This document shows, piece by piece, positions 13,588-22,235 of a stretch of DNA of 64,000 nucleotides. Every line of letters begins with the position of its first letter. Position 1 is the first letter of the stretch. The stretch comes from Candidatus Poseidoniales archaeon (GTDB lineage Archaea > Thermoplasmatota > Poseidoniia > Poseidoniales > Poseidoniaceae), in contig QXYC01000004.1 in NCBI GenBank assembly GCA_009887095.1, forward strand, positions 46,520 to 110,519. Direction: 5' to 3'. The notes under the pieces were generated by a model, which was not told the origin of the DNA, did not search any database, and saw only the letters and a list, made by a program, of their open reading frames with translations. A program made the translations under genes and the position numbers.

Positions 13588-15030
13588 ATGGTGATGAGTG
13601 CTAGCCCAAACGATGACCGTACTTCAGGGACCGGTCGATACCTTCAACAATCAAAAATTCAGGCCGCACTTGACCATGCCCAAGATCTCGGCGCTTCCTA
13701 TGCAGAAGTCCGTTTGATGGCGATTACTGACTCCTCAGTGGCCATTCGGGATGGGAAACTCGAGCGAGCGATTCCAGGTCAGGACATCGGCGTCACCATG
13801 CGAATTTTGGCTGATGGCGCGTGGGGTGTGCATTCGACAACGGATGTTCTCTCGCTCCCTGGCCAAGTAGAGTCAACTGTGAAACTCGCCAAGGCTGTGG
13901 CTGCTCGCAGGGCTTCCAAAGACCGACCTGTCGCCCTTGCAGAGGTTCCAATCTTGGAAAATGAAGTCCATTGGAAGCCCAAAAAGGATGTGCGAAACAC
14001 CGATTTGGATACCAAACTCCACCACCTTATGACCCTCCATAACAGCGCTGCAGAGGACGAACGAATTGTCTCTGTTACATGTGGCTGGCATGATGAACAC
14101 CTCCACACTGAGTTGATGACTTCAGAGGGTATGAATCGTACGTGGTCGTTCCAGCGTTCTCTCATCAACGCAACCGTTACCGGTCGTGATGGAGGGGATG
14201 TCGTATCCTATAGAACACGTCATGGCGGAGAAGGCGGCCTTGAAGTCATCGAGGCATGCGATCTTGGTGAACTTGGCCGAACTGCTCAAATCGCTACACT
14301 TCGACTTTTGAAAGCCGAACGTGCCCCATCGGGAAAACTCCCGCTTGTGGCCGACCGTGATCTCACGGGCGTGTACATTCACGAGGCACTTGGCCACCCG
14401 TGTGAAGCAGACTTAGTCGCAGCTGGCGACTCTTGCCTCGATGGAAAATTAGGTGAAACGATTGGCAACAGCATCGTCACCGTGGTCGACGACCCAACCA
14501 TTCGTGGTGGGTATGGAGCCCATCCAATCGATGATGAAGGTCTTGACACCCGTGAGAAATGCCTCATCAAGAACGGTGTGCTTACCGAATACCTCAACCA
14601 TCGAGAGACCGCCCACCATTTCGGCATTGCACCGAACGCAGGTGCTCGTGCCCAAGACGGCCTTCACCATCCGCTTGTGCGCATGTCGAACACCCTGATT
14701 CAAGGTGGAACTCACAACGATTTGGATGAACTGATCGAAGACATCAGTTACGGCGTTTATGCTTGCGGTTCAAGAGGTGGGCAAGTGGACACGGGTCGAG
14801 GCTCATTCCAATTTGCTGCACAGGAAGCGTGGCTCATCGAAAACGGTGAACTCACCCAGCCACTGAAAGATGTCAGCGTGAGCGGATTGACCCTCCAAAT
14901 TCTCAAGGATGTGGATGGACTTACTCAAGATGCTCGCCTTGCAGCACCTGGTTTCTGTGGGAAGGGACAAACAGTCCCGGTCGGGGACGGCGGTCCGATT
15001 ATGAGGATCTCAAACGCATTGGTGGGATGA
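13588..15030 (+). CDS. tldD: TldD-family metalloprotease subunit
   Basis: A 480-residue protein of the TldD/PmbA family. The zinc-binding HExxxH motif is visible in YIHEALGHPCEADL (about residues 262-275), which marks it as the catalytic TldD partner. TldD and TldE form heterodimeric peptidases that degrade unfolded peptides and mature some ribosomal peptides. The adjacent gene overlaps by 4 bases (ATGA) and encodes the TldE partner. Two in-frame ATGs at 13588 and 13594 are both possible starts. Confidence 0.92.
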   Translation: MVMSASPNDDRTSGTGRYLQQSKIQAALDHAQDLGASYAEVRLMAITDSSVAIRDGKLERAIPGQDIGVTMRILADGAWGVHSTTDVLSLPGQVESTVKLAKAVAARRASKDRPVALAEVPILENEVHWKPKKDVRNTDLDTKLHHLMTLHNSAAEDERIVSVTCGWHDEHLHTELMTSEGMNRTWSFQRSLINATVTGRDGGDVVSYRTRHGGEGGLEVIEACDLGELGRTAQIATLRLLKAERAPSGKLPLVADRDLTGVYIHEALGHPCEADLVAAGDSCLDGKLGETIGNSIVTVVDDPTIRGGYGAHPIDDEGLDTREKCLIKNGVLTEYLNHRETAHHFGIAPNAGARAQDGLHHPLVRMSNTLIQGGTHNDLDELIEDISYGVYACGSRGGQVDTGRGSFQFAAQEAWLIENGELTQPLKDVSVSGLTLQILKDVDGLTQDARLAAPGFCGKGQTVPVGDGGPIMRISNALVG

Positions 15031-16436
15031 AGATGTTACCAAGCGACGCTGTTGAGAGAATCGGGGAGGGGTGCAAGCGCATCGGGGACCTTTGCAAGCA
15101 AGAAGGAATCTCGCAATGGGAAGTTGTGGCGTTCCAATCTTATGGTCACCAACTTGACATCGAAGCAGGAAAGATTTCACTCGCTGCTGGTGGTGGTGAG
15201 GGCGGATATGGAATTCGTGTGGTGGAAGAAGGCCGATTTGGCTACGCTTACCTGGTTGACGCCAGTTCTGCAACTCCTGCAATCAAACAAGCACTCGACG
15301 TGGCACGTGCTTCCCCTGCCATCGAAGGATTTGTTCTCCCGAGTGCTCAAGAGGCAGCACCAGTCGATGGTTTGTGCGATCGTCGCATTCTTGACATTGG
15401 TCCAGAAGACCTGCTGGAACAAGCAGACGCAGTGTTGAGTGAAGTGGCCTCGCTTGACAAGCGGGCCGTTGTGACAGGCGGTGGCCTCGGCGTTGGTGCC
15501 ACGGCATCGGCCATTCTTTCCAGCGAAGGCATTGAATCCTCTGGCATCACCACCTCTCATGGCCTTGGCGTCCAAGTTTCCATCGATGCTGATGATGAAC
15601 TCACCAGTTCCTACGAAGGGAATTCCGGTCGGCAGTTGTTGGCAGAAGTGCCTCCTTGCATCGCCAACGCAGTTCATTGGGCTCAAGTCACTCGGGGGCC
15701 GATCGAGGTCGATAGTCAGCCACAAGACACGCCTGTGCTCATGACGAGTGAAGGTTTCTCACCCTTGTTTTCAATGGTCGTTCCAACCGCATTACGAGGT
15801 GACCGATTGGTTCGTAATGAATCGTTCTGGTCTGGCAAAGAAGGCACTCAAGTGCTTGCCTCAGACCTTTCGTTGGTCGATGATGGTCGAATGGATGGCG
15901 GTAAATCTGCAAGTTCCCGCGACGGAGAGGGCGTACCCAGCCGTCGTCAAACACTCGTCGAAAACGGTCGGCTTGTCGGCTCAATGTGGGGCACAAGAGA
16001 TGCAGCACAACAGGTTGCTGAAGGGCGAATCGAGCATGCTGAAACAACTGGAAACGCCGTCCGTGGCGGTCACCAATCGCCGCCCGGTATTGGTTGCAGT
16101 GACTTTACCATGACTTCCAAAAATGGAGGTCATTCCCAAGATGCGCTTCTGCAAGAAATGGACGACGGATACATCGTTCACAGCGTGATGGGTGCGCACA
16201 CAGCAAATCCGACAAGCGGTGATTTCTCAGTAACGACGAGCACCATTCTACGGGTTGAAGGTGGTCAAATTCTTGGCCCAGTGAAGCAAGCTGGACTTTC
16301 TGGTAACCTTGCAAAAGCCCTTTCCGAGGGCGTTCGGCTCGGTGATGATGTACGCGTCCAAGGCTCGTATTCTTCAGGAAGCATGCACCTTCCAGACGTC
16401 TTGATGTTGCAAGGGTTACGCGTGAACCCGGCTTGA
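15027..16436 (+). CDS. tldE: TldE/PmbA-family protease partner
   Basis: A 469-residue TldE/PmbA-type protein, the non-catalytic partner of the preceding TldD. The family's N-terminal fold is seen in SYGHQLDIEAGKISLAAGGG and RVVEEGRFGYAYLVD, and the C-terminal part includes GDFSVTTSTILRVEGGQILGPV. It lacks the HExxxH zinc motif, as expected. The ATGA overlap with tldD indicates translational coupling. Confidence 0.9.
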   Translation: MKMLPSDAVERIGEGCKRIGDLCKQEGISQWEVVAFQSYGHQLDIEAGKISLAAGGGEGGYGIRVVEEGRFGYAYLVDASSATPAIKQALDVARASPAIEGFVLPSAQEAAPVDGLCDRRILDIGPEDLLEQADAVLSEVASLDKRAVVTGGGLGVGATASAILSSEGIESSGITTSHGLGVQVSIDADDELTSSYEGNSGRQLLAEVPPCIANAVHWAQVTRGPIEVDSQPQDTPVLMTSEGFSPLFSMVVPTALRGDRLVRNESFWSGKEGTQVLASDLSLVDDGRMDGGKSASSRDGEGVPSRRQTLVENGRLVGSMWGTRDAAQQVAEGRIEHAETTGNAVRGGHQSPPGIGCSDFTMTSKNGGHSQDALLQEMDDGYIVHSVMGAHTANPTSGDFSVTTSTILRVEGGQILGPVKQAGLSGNLAKALSEGVRLGDDVRVQGSYSSGSMHLPDVLMLQGLRVNPA

Positions 16437-16627
16437 ATTCCATAGCGGCTTTGTCAAGTGAAGGCCACTTGACAGAAATTCACACGGTATTGTTTAAGTC
16501 CCGTCGTCATCTTTGTTCATTACCATGGAGGTCAAGGGAGTGTATAGACTCAACCAATCCGCACGAAAGCCCGCAGCCTGTTCTCCGTACAGGCATCAAA
16601 CGAACACGTCTGACGGAGGACTTGCTC

Positions 16628-18322
16628 ATGTCTGAAAAGTATGAGACTCACGTCAACGCAATTTTAGCAGAATGCCCGGATGCAGATCCGAAAGATGTTG
16701 CAGAAGCGTTTGCTAAATACGAAACTGAATTTTACATCCCGCCACAAGATGCGATGCGGTCAATCCTGCGTCGCTTCAAGGGTGAGCAGTCAGTTCCAAC
16801 AAACCGCAGCCCTTCTCAAGGCGGCTCATCCGCTCCGAGAAACACAAAGAAAGTCAGTCGCCTAAGTGAATTGAACGGAAACGACAAAGAAGTCGAAATT
16901 GAAGTCGAAATCATTTCCCATAACATGCGAGAGCAAACCATTCGTGGTGAACAGAAGCAAATTGCCTTTGGTCTTCTTGAAGACAACCCTTGGGAGGAAA
17001 AAGGTGACAAAACCCGTTGGGAATACAAAGACTGGGGTCCAAGTGCGAACTTGGCACCAGGTTCAATTGTCCGAATTGAAGGCGCATCGGTGAACGAATA
17101 CCAAGGTCGTATGTCCCTCAACATTAACCAATCCACTCGGATTGCAGTTGTGCGTGAGGGTACCCGCCCCGTTGTCGCACCCGGAGAGCCTCAAGACATC
17201 AACAGCCTTCCCGGTGATGGTTATGTCTGCGTGGTGGGCCGTGTGCTCGCTTCTCGACCGGACCAAATCCACAAGAAGGATGGTTCAGGGTCACTCGACA
17301 TTGTTCGAGGTCGCATTGCGGATGAAAGTGGAACGATTGGCTTCCTATCGTGGGAACCATTCGAACATGCTGTGGGCAGCCTTCTCAAGATCGATGGTGC
17401 TCAGGTTCGAACCTTCAGGGATACACCGGAACTCAATTTCGGCCGCACCACCAAGGTTGAAATCTTCCACGACAAGAACTTCGCCGATGCAGAATCTCTG
17501 TCTCAACAAACCGTTCTCACCATCTCTGAATTAAGGGATGGAGCAAGAGATGTCGACGCTGTTGTACAAATCACCGAATGGGCCAAGCGTTCGTTCACGC
17601 GTGATGGTGAAGAGCGCTTCCTGTGGTCGGGGCAAATTGCCGACCCAACAGGCCGATGCCGAATGAGCGCATGGAGCGAATTGCCGATCACAGAAGGTCA
17701 ACTACCAATGACCGTTCGCCTCAAGGGCGTGCGTGTTCGTGCTTGGCAGGGGATCCCAGACATCACTGTTGACAACGTGGACCAAGTCGAACTTCTTGAT
17801 GCAACACCATGGGATGAATCGCTTGACTTGACCAACCACACGGCCGAAGTCGATCTCCATGACTTGGCAACAGGCGCAAGTAGAGTTGGCGTTTCCACGT
17901 CTGCAATCATTGTCAGCGTGCGAGAGGACTCAGGATTCATTCAACGCTGTACAGAATGCCGCAGGGTCCTTCGCGATGGTGCGTGTGCCGAACACGGGCC
18001 GAACGACGGCAACAGCGATGTTCGCTTGCGATTGGTCATGGATGATGGACGCTCGAGTGTCTCTCTCTTGACCAATAAAGCCGCTACATTGGCATTGCTT
18101 GGAATGGATGAAGCTCAGATGAAAGCGGCTGTCGATGAAGATGGTCAAATGGCATTTGTCCAAACCCTTCGTGGCACCCTTCTTGGACGCACCGTCAAAG
18201 CAACAGGACGGACCATTGTCGATGAGCAAGGTGCTATGATGCTGGCAGATGGTGCTGCTGTGGTCGAAGAGGATGCGGGAATGCTTGCGACTGAATTGCG
18301 TGCTCACTGGGGGGTGTCATGA
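16628..18322 (+). CDS. Replication protein A (RPA) large subunit, OB-fold ssDNA-binding protein
   Basis: A 564-residue single-stranded DNA-binding protein with several OB-folds in tandem. Repeated OB patterns include DKTRWEYKDWG...GSIVRIEGA, GTIGFLSWEPF and GRCRMSAWSELP...VRLKGVRVR. A zinc-finger insertion (C441, C444, C453, H456: CTECRRVLRDGACAEHG) sits in the C-terminal OB-fold, as in euryarchaeal RPA. The ATG at 16628 is supported by GGAGG seven bases upstream; the open frame further upstream does not look coding. A TATA-like TTGTTTAAG near 16488 suggests a long leader. The next gene overlaps by 4 bases and encodes the RPA-associated protein. Confidence 0.9.
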   Translation: MSEKYETHVNAILAECPDADPKDVAEAFAKYETEFYIPPQDAMRSILRRFKGEQSVPTNRSPSQGGSSAPRNTKKVSRLSELNGNDKEVEIEVEIISHNMREQTIRGEQKQIAFGLLEDNPWEEKGDKTRWEYKDWGPSANLAPGSIVRIEGASVNEYQGRMSLNINQSTRIAVVREGTRPVVAPGEPQDINSLPGDGYVCVVGRVLASRPDQIHKKDGSGSLDIVRGRIADESGTIGFLSWEPFEHAVGSLLKIDGAQVRTFRDTPELNFGRTTKVEIFHDKNFADAESLSQQTVLTISELRDGARDVDAVVQITEWAKRSFTRDGEERFLWSGQIADPTGRCRMSAWSELPITEGQLPMTVRLKGVRVRAWQGIPDITVDNVDQVELLDATPWDESLDLTNHTAEVDLHDLATGASRVGVSTSAIIVSVREDSGFIQRCTECRRVLRDGACAEHGPNDGNSDVRLRLVMDDGRSSVSLLTNKAATLALLGMDEAQMKAAVDEDGQMAFVQTLRGTLLGRTVKATGRTIVDEQGAMMLADGAAVVEEDAGMLATELRAHWGVS

Positions 18323-19251
18323 TGCAGTCAAGTGGACGAGTTCGCCGACAACCTGCATGGCACATGCTTGCTTCAGAGTTCAGTGAAGCGACGTTGAATG
18401 AGAAAGGATCTGGTGAATATGATCCATCCTTTGTCATCACAAAACTCGGAGCGAAAGTCAACCGTGTGATTGTTGCAGGTCTCCTTGAACGACTTGAAGT
18501 GCGAGAGACCTCCAATGGTTCAACGCTCTATCAAGGTCAAATGAGGGACCCATCGGGCTTGCATTATTTCTCCGTTGGCGATTACGCCTCTGAATCAATG
18601 CGTGAACTGACGCTCTCTCTTGTTGAAAAAACAGAGATTGGCGAGCCAGTGCTTCTTCTGATGACAGCGAAATCACGCTGGTATCAAACTGACGAGGGCG
18701 CAGTGTACACTTCACTTCGTCCAGAAGAAGCGTGTGAAATCGATGCCAAAACATACGCTCTTTGGTTAACGAGGGCCTGCGAAGGGACGCTTCAGCGCAT
18801 GAAAACGCGCAATGATTCTCTTTCTGCAGAGCCGACCGCTGAAGGCTTGAAGGCTGCAGGCGTCCCAGAACACATGGTCGACGGGCTCCTACTTTCAAGG
18901 AACCACTATGGTGAGTTCGACACTGAGACTTACACCCTCAATGTCATGCAAGCGCTCGACATAGCAGAGGGGCGAATGGAAGCAGCCAGCCAACCGGCTC
19001 CACCACCACAGTCGACATTGGATGATGCTCCTGCAGGTGCGGGCGCTTCGGATGACGATGCTGTGAAAGAGACACTTGTTGCAATTATAGGTCAACTTGA
19101 CCAGGGTGACGGCGTAGACTTTGAGACAGTTTTGACCAACGCAGACGCAAGAGGTATCGATCGTCAACTGGCAGAGGCCAAGTTGGATGAACTGTCAAAT
19201 GAAGGCACGCTTCACGAACCTCGCTTTGGATGGTTTAGAATCGTATCGTGA
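18319..19251 (+). CDS. RPA-associated protein (COG3390 family)
   Basis: A 310-residue protein beginning MMQSSGRVRRQPAWHML. It matches the COG3390 RPA-associated family: an N-terminal OB-fold with KVNRVIVAGLLERLEV and YQGQMRDPSGLHYFSVGDY, then a linker rich in Pro/Ala/Asp, and a C-terminal winged-helix-like domain (residues about 245-310, ending EGTLHEPRFGWFRIV). In haloarchaea such partners are cotranscribed with RPA and bind it. The ATGATG start overlapping the RPA stop supports the same here. Confidence 0.85.
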   Translation: MMQSSGRVRRQPAWHMLASEFSEATLNEKGSGEYDPSFVITKLGAKVNRVIVAGLLERLEVRETSNGSTLYQGQMRDPSGLHYFSVGDYASESMRELTLSLVEKTEIGEPVLLLMTAKSRWYQTDEGAVYTSLRPEEACEIDAKTYALWLTRACEGTLQRMKTRNDSLSAEPTAEGLKAAGVPEHMVDGLLLSRNHYGEFDTETYTLNVMQALDIAEGRMEAASQPAPPPQSTLDDAPAGAGASDDDAVKETLVAIIGQLDQGDGVDFETVLTNADARGIDRQLAEAKLDELSNEGTLHEPRFGWFRIVS

Positions 19252-19312
19252 TTTGTTTCTCCCCCAACATTGAAGACCTTCTCAGTGCGTGCAAAGCATA
19301 GGGGTCAACTGC

Positions 19313-19666
19313 ATGGCTGGATTAGATTTCTTTATTCGTCCCGCAACTGGGACATCAAGCTCAGATTGGGTACGAATTCCAAATTGTGACATACATGTGC
19401 GATTGACGCGCCGATTAACCCGTACAATCATCCGTGGTGAAGAAGGTGACAACCTCCACGATGAGGGCTCAGAGTCAACAGTATACACCGTAAAGGGCGA
19501 AGTGAATCTGGAGAATTACAAGCGTATTCTCGGTATGTTCCGCAGCGGCCAGCCTTACATTCACGACCCATTCGAAGAACGAGACGTCAAAGTCTTGTTT
19601 GCCGTGATGGAATACGAAGGCACAAGCGAGGCCTTCATGTTCGAGTTGATCGAAGACATAGTTTGA
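19313..19666 (+). CDS. Unknown small beta-rich protein at the head of the pilus operon
   Basis: A 117-residue protein that I do not recognise. It starts MAGLDFFIRPATG. The charged segment DIHVRLTRRLTRTIIRGEEG is followed by a conserved-looking block YTVKGEVNLENYKRILGMFR and GQPYIHDPFEERDVKVLFAV. No signal peptide or membrane segment is present. It lies 9 bases before the first T2SF gene, so it is probably part of the pilus operon. The compact, strand-rich composition vaguely recalls phage tail or baseplate subunits, but I cannot support that. The ATG at 19313 is preferred over the upstream 19289 start. Confidence 0.6.
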   Translation: MAGLDFFIRPATGTSSSDWVRIPNCDIHVRLTRRLTRTIIRGEEGDNLHDEGSESTVYTVKGEVNLENYKRILGMFRSGQPYIHDPFEERDVKVLFAVMEYEGTSEAFMFELIEDIV

Positions 19667-19675
19667 GGTGTTGCT

Positions 19676-20257
19676 ATGCGAAAATTGGATGAGCAGAGAG
19701 AAATTCTCTACGTCATCCGCACGCTTGATGTCCTCATGTCGTCTGGCGTGGGTCTCGAAGCAGCCATTCACACAATTGGAAGTGGCGGCTATGGCGTTAT
19801 TTCTGAAGACTTCTCCTCGATGATGAAGCGGTTGCGAAAGGGAACGGGAGGTGGCCTCGACCGTGAACTCAAAGGTTTGCTCAAAAAAGCAGAATCCGAA
19901 GGATATCGCAGGCTGTTGAATACGATGTACTCCAACGTCACTCAAAACACCGACATCGTCGAGACGCTGCGAAAGCAAGGTGTTCGAATGGAGAATGAAC
20001 GCACAGAATCGGTGAAGAAATACATCGAAGAGCTTGGTGCAGTCCCCGAAACGCTTCTCTCAATCGGTATGATTGGCCCAATCATTCTGGCCATTGTCGG
20101 CCTCGTTCCACAGTTGCTCGGCGACGGAGCAGAAGCCATCGTTGGTACAATCGACCAAGGAATGATCAATTCTGTTGTGAGCGGTGGATTGGTGTTTACA
20201 CTCATCGGTATGATGCTCATTGGCTTGAAGGCTCACACGAAAGACCCGGGGTTGTGA
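19676..20257 (+). CDS. Type II secretion F-domain (TadC/FlaJ-type) membrane protein, first half
   Basis: A 193-residue inner-membrane platform protein of a type IV pilus-like system. The cytoplasmic T2SF domain (LYVIRTLDVLMSSGVGLEAA, residues about 10-29, then the helical bundle with ESVKKYIEELGAVPETLL) is followed by two hydrophobic segments (IGMIGPIILAIVGLVPQLLG and VVSGGLVFTLIGMMLIGL). It has one T2SF domain; the next gene encodes the other. The split mirrors TadB/TadC rather than the fused archaellum FlaJ. Confidence 0.82.
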   Translation: MRKLDEQREILYVIRTLDVLMSSGVGLEAAIHTIGSGGYGVISEDFSSMMKRLRKGTGGGLDRELKGLLKKAESEGYRRLLNTMYSNVTQNTDIVETLRKQGVRMENERTESVKKYIEELGAVPETLLSIGMIGPIILAIVGLVPQLLGDGAEAIVGTIDQGMINSVVSGGLVFTLIGMMLIGLKAHTKDPGL

Positions 20258-20261
20258 TTCA

Positions 20262-20993
20262 ATGATCTTTGGACTGCTTGAAACCTTCAATGGAAATCCA
20301 CTCCTCCTCTACCTCTCTGTGATTGGAATGGCCTGCGCTGCAGGTGGCATCCCACCTATGATGGAGCGCAAGAGGCGCCGTTCTATAGAGAATGCACTGC
20401 CGGGTTTGCTCGAAGGTTTGTCAGACACCGTCGGAGCTGGGCGAGGTATACAAGAGGCCATGATGGAACAATCACGCAATGTCCAGGGCCCACTTGGAAA
20501 ATTACTTCTTGAAACGCTGGAAGAGAGCCACTCCTCTTCGTTTGAAGCTGCTCTTTCAGCCTTTGCCGCAAAGACCCGATCCTCTCAGGTTCAACGAGTG
20601 ATGGTCTTGATCGAAACTGCGATTGAACAAGACGCACCTCTCCAACAGATTCTATCAGACTTGGCAATGGATTACGAGCGATTGAACGACTTGATGAACA
20701 CACGCGAAGAAGAACTGCTTGGACGCGGCCTTCTGATTGTGATGTTCGTGTCAATCGGTCTTCCAGTTCTGATTGCGTTCATTGTCGGCTTGTTTGCACC
20801 TGCCTCGAGCGGCTTCCAAATTGACAGTTTCAACCGCACCTTTTCACTCTTCTTTGGAGCCGCTTCGGCGGTTGCCCTCGGTGTCTCAGGACGCATGCTC
20901 GGGCGATTCAAAGATGCGCTATGGTGGATGCCATTGTGGATTGCGTTGTCGATGGGCTTGTACCTCGGCGCAGTTGTCATGATTGGAGGTTAA
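20262..20993 (+). CDS. Type II secretion F-domain (TadB-type) membrane protein, second half
   Basis: A 243-residue T2SF membrane protein. The N-terminal membrane segment (LLLYLSVIGMACAAGGIPP) precedes the cytoplasmic domain (ENALPGLLEGLSDTVGAGRG...). A second pair of membrane helices follows (GLLIVMFVSIGLPVLIAFIV) and a C-terminal pair ends the protein (WWMPLWIALSMGLYLGAVVM). It is 4 bases after the preceding T2SF gene and 3 bases before the ATPase, in a tight operon. Together the two form the platform for pilus assembly. Confidence 0.82.
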   Translation: MIFGLLETFNGNPLLLYLSVIGMACAAGGIPPMMERKRRRSIENALPGLLEGLSDTVGAGRGIQEAMMEQSRNVQGPLGKLLLETLEESHSSSFEAALSAFAAKTRSSQVQRVMVLIETAIEQDAPLQQILSDLAMDYERLNDLMNTREEELLGRGLLIVMFVSIGLPVLIAFIVGLFAPASSGFQIDSFNRTFSLFFGAASAVALGVSGRMLGRFKDALWWMPLWIALSMGLYLGAVVMIGG

Positions 20994-20996
20994 GCA

Positions 20997-22235
20997 ATGT
21001 CTCAAACGATTTTAGAACAGTATGGCCGAGTGACGATTTACACAGAAGGGAATCATCCCTCTCCAATCTACCATGTTGATGGTGTTGCAGATCCAAACCC
21101 GCATGGCGATCTTCAACTCTTGCTCGATGACGATAATCTGGAAGAAGTGATGTATAACGGTGGGCAACAGGAAGTTAAGGTCGCTCATCGTAAATTTGGA
21201 ATGTGCCGAACAAACCTCATCATCGATAACGACTCAGGCCTTCAGATTGCCAAAAACATCGCCTCATACACAAACGTTCCACTCGGTGATGGACCTGGTA
21301 TGGTACCAATTTTTGATGGACGATTGCATGATGGTTCCCGTGTCAACGGCACAATACCTCCTGTCTCTCCAGATGGGCCAACCTTGACCATTCGAAAGTT
21401 CAAGGAAGATCCGCTCACCATGATTGATCTCATCAAGTTCGGAACCGTAAACACTCGGCTTGCTGCTATGATGTGGGTTTGGATTGAAGGGCTTGACAGC
21501 CGCCCTGCTAACTTTGTCATCGCAGGTGGTACAGGTTCTGGTAAGACCACGACCCTCAATTGTCTCGGCATGTACATCCCATGGGACCGTCGCCTTCTCA
21601 CCGTTGAAGACACGGCTGAATTGCAAGTCTATCACGACCACTGGTTGCGAATGGAAACTCGAAGGGAGCGACCTGATGGTACATCTGAGATTGACATGAA
21701 CGACTGTTTGAAATCGAGCCTGCGAATGCGTCCAGATCGAATCATCGTTGGTGAAGTGCGGGGTCCAGAGGCCGCAACCTTGCTCACTGCAATGAACACA
21801 GGCCACGATGGTTCCTTTGGTTCGCTGCACGCAAACACCGCTCAAGAGACCGTCACTCGAATGATCAACCCTCCAATGAGCGTCCCACCAATCATGCTGA
21901 GCGGATTGGACCTCATTATCATCCAAGCCCGACTTCATGTCAATGGAAAAACCGCTCGTAAGATCACAGAAGTAGCAGAAGTTGCCGGAATGGAAGGCGA
22001 TAAGCCCCGTCTCAACATCATATGGAAGTACAATGCAGCAACGGACCAAATCGAAGAAACAGGTATTCCATCCAAACTTAGGGAAACAATCTGCAAGGCT
22101 GCGGGAATTTCACCTGATGTTTTTGAACAGCATGTCTCTCAGCGAGAAGAAATTCTCCGTGACATGATTGCACGTGACATCAATGATATTCAACGAGTGA
22201 CAAAACTCATCCAGAGTTTCTACGCAAGTCGCTGA
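20997..22235 (+). CDS. Type II/IV secretion ATPase (TadA/FlaI/PilB-like)
   Basis: A 412-residue hexameric secretion ATPase that powers pilus assembly. Walker A is in IAGGTGSGKTTTLN (about residues 174-187), the Asp box in TVEDTAELQV, Walker B in DRIIVGEVRGPEA (about 246-258), and the His box in GSLHANTAQETVTRM. The N-terminal domain (residues 1-130) carries the IRKFKEDP motif seen in archaeal GspE-like ATPases. Its stop directly abuts the stop of the convergent SAP-repeat gene (TGA-TTA). A type IV pilin-like gene at 28151 may supply the filament. Confidence 0.93.
   Translation: MSQTILEQYGRVTIYTEGNHPSPIYHVDGVADPNPHGDLQLLLDDDNLEEVMYNGGQQEVKVAHRKFGMCRTNLIIDNDSGLQIAKNIASYTNVPLGDGPGMVPIFDGRLHDGSRVNGTIPPVSPDGPTLTIRKFKEDPLTMIDLIKFGTVNTRLAAMMWVWIEGLDSRPANFVIAGGTGSGKTTTLNCLGMYIPWDRRLLTVEDTAELQVYHDHWLRMETRRERPDGTSEIDMNDCLKSSLRMRPDRIIVGEVRGPEAATLLTAMNTGHDGSFGSLHANTAQETVTRMINPPMSVPPIMLSGLDLIIIQARLHVNGKTARKITEVAEVAGMEGDKPRLNIIWKYNAATDQIEETGIPSKLRETICKAAGISPDVFEQHVSQREEILRDMIARDINDIQRVTKLIQSFYASR

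Noticed and set aside
16433..16627. Upstream extension of the RPA reading frame
   Set aside because: The peptide is not protein-like, and a Shine-Dalgarno precedes the ATG at 16628.
19313..19666. Small protein as a phage tail or baseplate component
   Set aside because: Only a vague resemblance; no other viral gene is present and the gene is tightly linked to pilus genes.
21264..22049. Open frame of 261 codons antisense to the secretion ATPase
   Set aside because: Sense coding is certain from Walker A/B motifs; the antisense peptide is Cys/His-rich noise.
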